Shown in pieces: positions 1 to 7,097 of a stretch of 64,000 nucleotides of DNA. Origin of the DNA: Hephaestia mangrovi (GTDB taxonomy: Bacteria; Pseudomonadota; Alphaproteobacteria; Sphingomonadales; Sphingomonadaceae). Below the pieces are notes generated by a model. That model was not told the DNA's origin, did no database searches, and saw nothing but the letters and a program-made list of their open reading frames with translations. The stretch's first letter is position 1. Every line of letters starts with the position of its first letter. The stretch lies in NCBI RefSeq assembly GCF_019880555.1, contig NZ_JAINVU010000001.1:620001-684000 (forward strand). Reading direction: 5' to 3'. The position numbers were made by a program, and so were the translations under genes.

Positions 1-1651
1 CGAGCAGGCGTTCGGCCTGGGCGCGGGCTTCGTCGGTGATCGTCGCGCCGGACAGCATGCGGGCGATTTCCTCGCGTCGCGCGGTCTCGTCGAGCGCGGC
101 GACGCCGGTGCGCGTGACGATGCCGTCGTGGCTCTTGGCGATCAGCAGGTGCTGGCGCCCGCGCGCCGCGACCTGCGGGCTGTGTGTCACGACGAGCACC
201 TGCGCGCCCTGCGCAAGCCGGGCGAGGCGCTCGCCGATCGCGCTCGCCACCGCGCCGCCGACGCCGCGATCGATCTCGTCGAAGATCATCGTCGCCGCGC
301 CGCCTTCCGCGGCCAGCGCGACCTTGAGCGCGAGGATGAAGCGCGACAGCTCGCCGCCGCTGGCGATCTTCGCGAGCGGGCCGAACGGCGCGCCGGGGTT
401 GGTCGCGATCTCGAAGGTGACGCGATCGTGCCCGGCGGCCGACCATTGCGCCTCGGGCAGCGGCGCGATCACCGTGCGGAACCGCGCGGCATCGAGCTTG
501 AGCGGGACCAGCTCGGCCGCCACCGCAGCGTCGAGCCGGCCAGCGGCCTCGCGCCGCGTCGCGCCCAGCGCATCGGCGGCGGCGATATAGGCATCGCGCG
601 CGCGGGCAGCGTTCGCCTCGAGCGTGGCGATTCCCTTGGCGCCGCCGGTGATGCGATTGAGCCGCGCGGCAAGCTCGATCGCGAGTGCCGGCAAGTCGTC
701 GGGCTGGACGCGATGCTTGCGCGCCAGCCCGCGCAGGTCGAACAGCCGCGCCTCGTCGGCATCGAGCCGCGCGGGATCGAAGGCGAGGGCGTTGGCCGCG
801 GCGTCGATCCGGTCCTGCGCCTGCGCGCCCTCGATGATTGCGCGGTCGATCGCCGCCAGCGCCTCGGCCAGCGCTTCGTGGTCGCCCGAAACGCGATCGA
901 GGATGCGCGCCGCCTGGCGCAAGCGCGCTAGCCCGCCTTCGGAACCATCGAGCAGGTCGGCGATCGCCTGCAGGTCGCCGGCGATTTTCTCGCCGCGCTG
1001 CATCGCCGCGCGCCGCTCGGCGAGTTCCTCCTCCTCGCCGGGTTGCGGGGCGAGCGCGGTCAGCTCTGCGACGGCATGTTCGAGATATTCGCGATCGCGA
1101 TCGGCATTTTCCTGTTCGGCCCGCGCCTCGGCCAGCGTTGCCGCAGCAGCCTGCCAATCGCGCCACGCTGCCGCGACAGCCGCGCCGTCGGCATTGGCGA
1201 AAGCGTCGAGCAGCGCGCGATGGCCGCGCGCGTCGAGCAGGCCGCGATCGTCATGCTGGCCGTGGATCTCGACCAGCGCGCCGCTCAGTTCACGCAGCAA
1301 TCCGGCCGAGACCGGCTGGTCGTTGACGAACGCGCGGCTGCCGCCATCGGCCTTGACGACGCGGCGGACGATCAGCGCCTCGCCGGGCGCAACTGCCAGG
1401 CCGTTGTCGGCGAGCATGGCAAGCGCGGCATTGTCGGCCGGCGGATCGAAGCTCGCGGTGACGACGGCCTGTGCGGCGCCGGCGCGGACGAGGCCGCTGT
1501 CGCCGCGCGCGCCGAGCGTCAGCCCCAGCGCATCCAGCAGGATCGACTTGCCCGCGCCGGTTTCGCCGGTCAGCACGCCGAGCCCGGCGTGGAAATCGAG
1601 ATCGAGCGCCTCGATCAGGACGACGTCGCGAATGGAGAGCGCGGTCAGCAT
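1..1651 (-). CDS. recN: DNA repair protein RecN (3' end outside window)
   Basis: RecN is an SMC-like ATPase that acts in double-strand-break repair. The reading frame opens with MLTALSIRDVVLIEALDLDF and carries a Walker A motif (GETGAGKS, about residues 29-36). Near the visible C-terminal part are the ABC signature region LASGGELSR-like (seen as KIASGGELSRF), Walker B (MIFDEIDRGVGG) and the D/H-loop (VVTHSPQVAA). A coiled-coil-like middle rich in Ala, Glu and Arg lies between. About 550 codons are visible and the last few are cut by the window edge. It lies 76 bp downstream of bamD on the same strand, the usual bamD-recN order in alphaproteobacteria. The identification is firm. Confidence 0.95.
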   Translation of the reverse strand, partial: MLTALSIRDVVLIEALDLDFHAGLGVLTGETGAGKSILLDALGLTLGARGDSGLVRAGAAQAVVTASFDPPADNAALAMLADNGLAVAPGEALIVRRVVKADGGSRAFVNDQPVSAGLLRELSGALVEIHGQHDDRGLLDARGHRALLDAFANADGAAVAAAWRDWQAAAATLAEARAEQENADRDREYLEHAVAELTALAPQPGEEEELAERRAAMQRGEKIAGDLQAIADLLDGSEGGLARLRQAARILDRVSGDHEALAEALAAIDRAIIEGAQAQDRIDAAANALAFDPARLDADEARLFDLRGLARKHRVQPDDLPALAIELAARLNRITGGAKGIATLEANAARARDAYIAAADALGATRREAAGRLDAAVAAELVPLKLDAARFRTVIAPLPEAQWSAAGHDRVTFEIATNPGAPFGPLAKIASGGELSRFILALKVALAAEGGAATMIFDEIDRGVGGAVASAIGERLARLAQGAQVLVVTHSPQVAARGRQHLLIAKSHDGIVTRTGVAALDETARREEIARMLSGATITDEARAQAERLL

Positions 1652-1727
1652 CGTGCCGCTTCTAGCGCCGGTTCCACCGGCGTGGAAGCAGCACCGGATC
1701 GCCTGGCCGCTTTGCCGGGACTAGTCC

Positions 1728-2699
1728 TCAGTCGTCGCTCGCCGCGCCGCCGGCAGTGCCGCTTGCCGTGGTGCGATCGACCGGGCGCACTGCGGCCGGG
1801 CTGGCGGCATTCGGCGCCGTCTCGGTCGCCGTGCCGGGCTGGCCCATGTTGCCGATCGTGCCGGCTTCGCCGCGGGTAACGATCTCGGCACCCGAATTGA
1901 GCGTCTTGCTCTGCTCGGGGCCGGGCTTCACCGGATGTTCCTCGATCAGCTTGTAGGCGCGCTGATACCACCAGGTGCCCGGATAATTGGCGCCGAGCAC
2001 GGCGGCCGCTTGCTTGGCCTGATCGGGCACGCCGAGCTCCAGATAGGTCTCGGTCAGGCGCATCAGCGCCTCGGGGACGTGGGTGGTCGACTGATAGCCG
2101 TCGACCACGCGGCGGAAGCGCAGCGCCGCCGCCAGCCACTGGCCGCGCTTTTCGTAATAGCGGCCGATCTCCATTTCCTTGCCGGCGAGGTGATCCTTGA
2201 CCAGATCGACCTTGAGCCGCGCGTCCTGGGCATAGCGCGAATCGGGATAGCGGCGAATCAGCTCGTTGAGCGAATCGAGCGCCTGCTGCGTGATCTTCTG
2301 ATCGCGCGTCACGTCGGCGATCTGCTGATAATAATCGAGCGACACGAGGTAGTAGGCATAAGCCGCGTCGGGGCTGCCCGGATGCACCGCGATGAAGCCC
2401 TGTGCCGACTGGATCGACTTGGTGTAATCCTGATCGAGATAATAGCTGAACGCGCTCATCAGCTGCGCACGGCGTGCCCAGATCGAATAGGGGTGCTGGC
2501 GCTCCACCTCGTCGAACAACGCGGCGGCGAGCTTGTATTGATGCTTGTCGAGCCGGTCTTTCGCGGTGTCGTACAAGGTGCCGACATCCCGCGCGACATA
2601 GGGCAGTTCGCCCTTGGTGCGGTTGCGCGCGCAGCCGGCGACGGTGAGCGAGGCGGCGATCAGAACGAGCGCAAGCGGGCGGGACGTGAGATTACGCAT
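1728..2699 (-). CDS. bamD: Outer membrane protein assembly factor BamD (lipoprotein)
   Basis: BamD is the lipoprotein subunit of the BAM complex, which folds beta-barrel proteins into the outer membrane. The start at 2699 (MRNLTSRPLALVLIAASL) was preferred over an upstream ATG at 2744. It places a signal peptide directly before the lipobox LTVAGC, giving a 323-residue precursor. The body is alpha-helical with TPR-like repeats, such as QHPYSIWARRAQLM, YYLDQDYTKSIQSAQGFI and YPDSRYAQDARLKVD, as in the YfiO/ComL family. The last 70 residues are a low-complexity Ala/Gly/Thr tail. The neighbour upstream is a divergent isomerase gene rather than lpxC, so the usual lpxC-bamD-recN string is broken here. 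Confidence 0.93.
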   Translation of the reverse strand: MRNLTSRPLALVLIAASLTVAGCARNRTKGELPYVARDVGTLYDTAKDRLDKHQYKLAAALFDEVERQHPYSIWARRAQLMSAFSYYLDQDYTKSIQSAQGFIAVHPGSPDAAYAYYLVSLDYYQQIADVTRDQKITQQALDSLNELIRRYPDSRYAQDARLKVDLVKDHLAGKEMEIGRYYEKRGQWLAAALRFRRVVDGYQSTTHVPEALMRLTETYLELGVPDQAKQAAAVLGANYPGTWWYQRAYKLIEEHPVKPGPEQSKTLNSGAEIVTRGEAGTIGNMGQPGTATETAPNAASPAAVRPVDRTTASGTAGGAASDD

Positions 2700-2837
2700 G
2701 GGCGAGGTCTTTAGCCGACGGTTACGGACGCGAACAATCCCCATTCGTCGCTGACCCGCGGCTGAACGGCGGGATCGGCTGGCGGATCGGCGGCGTTGGA
2801 GCTATCGCGCCCACGAACCAAGAACCGAGGAGTCGTC

Positions 2838-3665
2838 ATGCCCGCCACCCTGCTCGCCACCCGCCGCGTCGACAAGCCATGGGGCCGCCACGATCTGTGG
2901 CCCGGCTTCGCCGATCCCGCGCCCGATGCCTCGCCGGTCGGCGAAGTGTGGTTCCAGGAGCCAGGCGGCGCCGATCCCGAGCTGCTCGTCAAATATCTGT
3001 TCACCAGCGAGCATCTGTCGGTGCAGGTCCACCCGACCGATGCCGAGGCGCAGAAGGCCGGCTATCCGCGCGGCAAGGACGAGGCATGGCTGATTCTCGC
3101 CGCCGAGCCCGGCGCGACGATCGCGCTCGGCACCAAGCGGCCGATGAGCAAGGACGAGCTGCGCGCCGCGTCGCTCGATGGTTCGATCGAGCATCTGCTC
3201 GACTGGAAGCCGGTCAAGCCGGGCGACTTCATCTATTCCGAAGCGGGCACGGTCCATGCGATCGGCGGCGGGCTGACGCTGATCGAGATCCAGCAGAATG
3301 TCGATCTGACCTATCGCCTTTACGATTACGGCAGCGATCGCGAACTGCACCTCGACGAAGGCGTTGCGGTTTCCGATGCGCGGCCGTTCGAGCCGCTGCC
3401 CAAGCCGGCGCCGTCGGGCGATCCGGATCGGGTGATCCTGGCCGAGGGGCCGAAGTTCGTCGTCGAGCGCTGGCCGGCGGGCACGCGGCACATTGCGCTG
3501 CCCGAGGGCAAGCCCGGCTGGCTGGTGCCGGTGAGCGGCGAGGGCGTGGTCGGCGGCGTCGCCTGGCGCGCGGGCGAATGCGTGATGGTGACCGGCAAGG
3601 CCGAACTGCACGCGGAGGAAGGCAGCGACCTGTTGTTCGCCTATCCCGGCGACATGCGGCTTTGA
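2838..3665 (+). CDS. Class I mannose-6-phosphate isomerase-like protein
   Basis: The 275-residue protein belongs to the short class I phosphomannose isomerase family (cupin fold, Zn-dependent), which interconverts mannose-6-P and fructose-6-P. Visible signatures are the N-terminal RRVDKPWGRHDLW, the metal-binding stretch SVQVHPTDAEAQKAGYPRGK and DEAWLIL, and the downstream SEAGTVHAIGGGLTLIEIQQ. The start at 2838 follows a GAGG ribosome binding site; an upstream in-frame ATG at 2796 lacks one. It sits beside nagA and the amino-sugar genes. It may therefore feed fructose-6-P into GDP-mannose synthesis or serve amino-sugar catabolism; the substrate is inferred from the family only. Confidence 0.85.
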   Translation: MPATLLATRRVDKPWGRHDLWPGFADPAPDASPVGEVWFQEPGGADPELLVKYLFTSEHLSVQVHPTDAEAQKAGYPRGKDEAWLILAAEPGATIALGTKRPMSKDELRAASLDGSIEHLLDWKPVKPGDFIYSEAGTVHAIGGGLTLIEIQQNVDLTYRLYDYGSDRELHLDEGVAVSDARPFEPLPKPAPSGDPDRVILAEGPKFVVERWPAGTRHIALPEGKPGWLVPVSGEGVVGGVAWRAGECVMVTGKAELHAEEGSDLLFAYPGDMRL

Positions 3666-3737
3666 CGGGAAGCCTTTCGGCCCAGGGCTTGACGGGTTGT
3701 CGGAGCGCCGCGCTTTGAAGTCGGAAGGAAGAGCGGC

Positions 3738-3905
3738 GCTTCGACAAGCTCAGGGTGAACGGGGGCGGATCGGATAATCGGGGCCTGACATTCACCCCAC
3801 AATATCGTCATGCTGAACTTGTTTCAGCATCCATGGAGCGACCCCCGCCGGTGCAGGTGACGCCGAGGGAGCACCATGGACCCTGAAACAAGTTCAGGGT
3901 GACGG
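3738..3905. repeat. Intergenic composite hairpin repeat (copy 1)
   Basis: This gap between the isomerase gene and nagA holds several small hairpins. At 3806-3836 arms ATGCTGAA and TTCAGCAT flank a short loop, followed by CCATGG. At 3871-3905 the opposite unit reads CACCATGGA, then arms CCCTGAA and TTCAGGG, then GTGACGG. The roughly 35 bp between them also match the other composite copies at 35.6 and 47.9 kb. A related unit, TTCGACAAGCTCAGGGTGAA, lies at 3740-3759. The structure is REP-like and no coding sequence is apparent. Confidence 0.8.
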
Positions 3906-3908
3906 TGC

Positions 3909-5069
3909 CTAGGAGGATTGGGCGAACCAGATCTTATCCCCCGAGGTTTGTCCGCCGATCCACGTCTCGCGCACGGTGAAATCGTCGTCGAGCAGCACGA
4001 GATCGGCGGCGAGCCCGGCGGCGATCGCGCCGCGCGTATCGGCAAGCCGGAGGAATGCGGCGGGCGTGGCCGAGGCCATCGCCGACGCCTGGCGCAGCGT
4101 GACGCGGCCCTGCGCAATGACGTTGGCGACGGCGCGCGCCATCGTCAGCGTCGAACCGGCGAGAACGCCGTCGTCGCTCTTGAGCATATCGCCCTCGCGA
4201 TGGATCGCGCGGCCCTGAAGCACGAACGAATCGGTTTCCACGCCGACCGTCGGCATCGCATCGGTGACGAGCATCAGGTGATCGGTGCCCTTGGCGCGAA
4301 TCGCGACGCGCAGGCTCGCCGGGTGGAGATGGTGGCCGTCGACGATCACGCCGGCATAGGTCGCGTCGTCCTCCAGCGCGGCGCCGACCATGCCCGGCGC
4401 GCGGTTGGCGAGTTGCGACATCGCGTTGAACAAATGGGTGAAGCCGGTAACCCCGGCGTCGATCGCGCCGCGCACGGTGGCGTAATCGGCGTCCGAATGG
4501 CCGGCGGCGACGATCACCCCGGCGGCGACGAGCCGCGCGATCTGCGCCGGTGTCGCGCGTTCGGGCGCGAGCGTGACGAGGGTGCGGCCGTGGCGCGCCG
4601 AGGCGAGCAGGTCGATCACCGAATCGTCGAGCGGGCGCAGCTTCGATTCGAGGTGGATGCCGTGCCGCTTGGGGCTGAGGAACGGGCCTTCGATATGCAC
4701 GCCGAGCACGCCGGGCACACCGGCCTCGATTGCGGCATCGCTGGCGGCGATCGCGGCCTCGACGACCGCCAGATCGTCGCTGATCAGCGTCGGCAGCAGG
4801 CCCGTGGTGCCGTAGCGGCGATGCGCGGCGGCGATCGTCGCGATCGTCGCGACGCTGGGATCGTCGTTGAGCAGCTTGCCGCCGCCGCCATTGACTTGCG
4901 TATCGATGAAGCCGGGCAGCAGCAGCTTGCCCGCGCAATCGACCAGCCGCGCATCGGGCGGTGGGCTCGACGACACGGCGCGGATCGCGCCGTCGTCGAT
5001 CACCACGCAAACATCGTCGCGCAGCCCCGAAGGCAGCATCACGCGGGCGTTGACCAGTGCCTCGGCCAT
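3909..5069 (-). CDS. nagA: N-acetylglucosamine-6-phosphate deacetylase
   Basis: NagA removes acetate from GlcNAc-6-P, yielding glucosamine-6-P for the deaminase encoded just upstream. The 386-residue protein shows amidohydrolase-fold signatures: GFIDTQVNGGGGKLLND near residue 55, GVHIEGPFLSPKRHGIH with the conserved Glu, the metal-binding His in VIVAAGHSDADY and GFTHLFNAMSQL, and the catalytic Asp region LMLVTDAMPTVG. The ATG at 5069 overlaps the last base of the SIS gene stop codon (TGATG), indicating translational coupling. It forms the gntR-SIS-nagA operon on the minus strand. Identification is strong from motifs and context. Confidence 0.95.
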   Translation of the reverse strand: MAEALVNARVMLPSGLRDDVCVVIDDGAIRAVSSSPPPDARLVDCAGKLLLPGFIDTQVNGGGGKLLNDDPSVATIATIAAAHRRYGTTGLLPTLISDDLAVVEAAIAASDAAIEAGVPGVLGVHIEGPFLSPKRHGIHLESKLRPLDDSVIDLLASARHGRTLVTLAPERATPAQIARLVAAGVIVAAGHSDADYATVRGAIDAGVTGFTHLFNAMSQLANRAPGMVGAALEDDATYAGVIVDGHHLHPASLRVAIRAKGTDHLMLVTDAMPTVGVETDSFVLQGRAIHREGDMLKSDDGVLAGSTLTMARAVANVIAQGRVTLRQASAMASATPAAFLRLADTRGAIAAGLAADLVLLDDDFTVRETWIGGQTSGDKIWFAQSS

Positions 5070-6109
5070 CAGACGGTCTCGGTCACTTTGGCGAGGTGCG
5101 GGGGGCGATCGGGATCGCGGCCGCGCGCCACCGCCAGCGCGTTGGCCAGCCGGTAGAAGCTCTCGATCTCGAGCACCGGCGCGATCAGCGGATCGGCGTC
5201 GAGCACCGGCAGCGCGAGGCCCGGCGCACCCGGCAGGCCGGCGTGGATCACCGCCGCCTCGCGGCCGGCGAATTCGGCGGCCAGCTCGGCGACGCTGTCA
5301 CGGCTTTCGTCGTCCTGACCGAACAGCAGGACCGGGAAACCCTGGTTGACCAGCGCCATCGGGCCGTGGCGCACCTCGGCGGCGCTGAACGCCTCGGCGT
5401 GGAAGCCGCAGGTCTCCTTGATCTTGAGCGCGGCTTCCTGCGCGATGCCGAAGGCGTGGCCGCGCGCGACCGCGTAAAGATGCTCGGCCGGAATGAGCAG
5501 GGGCAGGGCGGGCGACCAATCGAGCTGCCATGCCCGGTCGAGCAGATCGGGCAGGGCGTCGAGCGCGGCGGTGAGAGCGGCATCCTGCGTCCAGACGGCG
5601 ACCAGATCGAGCAGCGCGGCGAGGCTGGCGATGAACGACTTGGTCGCCGCGACGCTCTTTTCGGGGCCGGCGCCAAGCGGCAGGCAGGCATCGGCCATCG
5701 TCGCCAGCGGCGAGGCCTCGTCATTGACGAGCGAGACCAGCATGGCGCCGCGATCGCGCGCCTGCTCGGCGGCGGCGATCAGGTCCGGGCTGCGGCCCGA
5801 TTGCGAGATCGCCAGCACCAGCGCGCCGGCCATGTCCGGCACCGCGTCATAGACCGAGGCGACCGACGGCGAGGCCGAGCTGGTCAGCACGCCGGCGCGG
5901 CGCTCGATCAGATAGCGGCCGAACGTCGCGGCATTGTCCGAGCTGCCGCGCGCCAGCGTGACGACCGCGCGAGGCGGCGCATCGCGGAGCCTGGCCGCGA
6001 GCGCGGCGAGCGGGCCGGCATTGGCCGCGCGCTGGCGGCGCACCGCGGCGCCGGCCTCGGCGGCTTCGTGGAACATCAACGTCGATTCGGCGGTGACGGC
6101 GTCGGGCAA
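5069..6109 (-). CDS. SIS-domain glucosamine-6-phosphate deaminase (NagB-II type)
   Basis: The protein carries two sugar isomerase (SIS) domains, resembling the isomerase half of GlmS and the NagB-II/AgaS family. That family converts glucosamine-6-P to fructose-6-P and ammonia. Motifs seen are VTLARGSSDNAATFGRYL and VLAISQSGRSPDLIAA in the first domain, and ARGHAFGIAQEAALKIKE plus EVRHGPMALV in the second. The TTG start at 6109 follows GGAGG with a 6-nt spacer; a GTG at 6145 would overlap gntR by 17 bp. No classical NagB is present in the window. The position between gntR and nagA supports the deaminase role, which is inferred and not proven. Confidence 0.88.
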   Translation of the reverse strand: MPDAVTAESTLMFHEAAEAGAAVRRQRAANAGPLAALAARLRDAPPRAVVTLARGSSDNAATFGRYLIERRAGVLTSSASPSVASVYDAVPDMAGALVLAISQSGRSPDLIAAAEQARDRGAMLVSLVNDEASPLATMADACLPLGAGPEKSVAATKSFIASLAALLDLVAVWTQDAALTAALDALPDLLDRAWQLDWSPALPLLIPAEHLYAVARGHAFGIAQEAALKIKETCGFHAEAFSAAEVRHGPMALVNQGFPVLLFGQDDESRDSVAELAAEFAGREAAVIHAGLPGAPGLALPVLDADPLIAPVLEIESFYRLANALAVARGRDPDRPPHLAKVTETV

Positions 6110-6128
6110 CTCGTTCCTCCACTGGCCG

Positions 6129-6863
6129 CTAGCGCGGCGCGACACTCAGTTCGGCGACGAAATCATAAGCGTCGCCGCGATAATAGGATTTGGTGAATTC
6201 GACGGTGCGGCCGTCACGGGTGAAGCCGCGGCGTTCGATTTCCAGCCCCGCCGAATCCGCCGGAATGCCGAGCAATTCGGCCTGTTCGGCATTGAACAGC
6301 ACGGCGCGCAACCGCTGCAGCACCCGCATCGGCCGCGCATCGCCGAGCGCGTCGTAGAGCGACTCGCTGACGGCATCGAGCGATTCGAGCGACCAGGCCG
6401 GCACCGTGGCATATTCGAGCGCCATCGACATGCCGTCGGCATAACGGATGCGGGTGAAGCGATAGACCGGGCTGCCGGGGCCGAGGCCGAACGCCATCGC
6501 TTCCTCGGGCGTCACGCTGCCTTCCGCGCGCGACAGCCATTCGCTGTGCGGCTGGCGGCCGCGCGCGAGCATGTCTTCGGAAAAGGAGGAGATGGTGGCG
6601 AAATTCTTCTCGACGCGCGCGGCGACGAACGTGCCCGCGCCCTGGCGCCGGGTCAGCAGCCGGGCATCGACCAGCCCGTCGAGCGCCTTGCGGACGGTGA
6701 CGCGCGATACCTTGTAGGCTTCGGCGAGATCGCGTTCGGGGGGCAGTGCCTCGTCGGGCGAGAGGACGTGGCGCTCGATCGCCGAGCGCAGCACGCGCTG
6801 CAACTGGAGATAGAGCGGCGCGCTGTCGCCTTCGTCCAGTCTTCCGATGCGTTCGACGACCAT
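6129..6863 (-). CDS. GntR/HutC-family regulator of amino-sugar genes
   Basis: The 244-residue protein has an N-terminal winged helix (about 15-80; LRSAIERHVLSPDEALPPER, DLAEAYKVSRVTVRKALDGL) and a C-terminal UTRA effector domain (about 100-235). This is the HutC/NagR subfamily, whose members often sense phosphorylated sugars such as GlcN-6-P or GlcNAc-6-P. The start at 6863 has a strong GGGGGAG ribosome binding site. It is the first gene of a minus-strand operon with the SIS gene and nagA, divergent from the TonB receptor. An inverted repeat in the shared upstream region is its likely binding site. Confidence 0.92.
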   Translation of the reverse strand: MVVERIGRLDEGDSAPLYLQLQRVLRSAIERHVLSPDEALPPERDLAEAYKVSRVTVRKALDGLVDARLLTRRQGAGTFVAARVEKNFATISSFSEDMLARGRQPHSEWLSRAEGSVTPEEAMAFGLGPGSPVYRFTRIRYADGMSMALEYATVPAWSLESLDAVSESLYDALGDARPMRVLQRLRAVLFNAEQAELLGIPADSAGLEIERRGFTRDGRTVEFTKSYYRGDAYDFVAELSVAPR

Positions 6864-6908
6864 CCGCTCCCCCTTGCTCCGGCCGTCTTAAGCCGGTCGA
6901 TAATGCCT

Positions 6909-6964
6909 TTTCAATACCAAAGTGCAGAAAAATTACATTGGCATCATTTTTGGTATTGCAAAAT
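6909..6964. promoter_or_regulatory. Probable operator pair of the GntR regulator
   Basis: The region between the gntR start (6863) and the receptor start (7098) is unusually AT-rich. It contains an inverted repeat: TTTTCAATACCAAA at 6909-6922 and TTTTGGTATTGCAAAA at 6948-6963. The TGGTATT/AATACCA half-sites resemble operators described for NagQ/GntR-type regulators of GlcNAc genes. The half-site centres are about 38 bp apart, so they could be two separate sites or one looped operator controlling both divergent units. Regulation is inferred from sequence and position. Confidence 0.6.
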
Positions 6965-7097
6965 GATGACGTTTGGCAGTTAATCCATGCTCGGAAGGCC
7001 GAACCGATGAGTCAACCACGCAAAAGACGGGGGCTCGGCAGGCGATTTGGTCATATTTTGGTCCTGTCCATTCAGGCCTCATGGGAAGGGGGATATC

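Noticed and set aside
1666..1682. Hairpin between bamD and recN as terminator
   Set aside because: The CGCCGGT/ACCGGCG stem is 7 bp with a 3-nt loop and no T run, and recN is expected to be cotranscribed with bamD.
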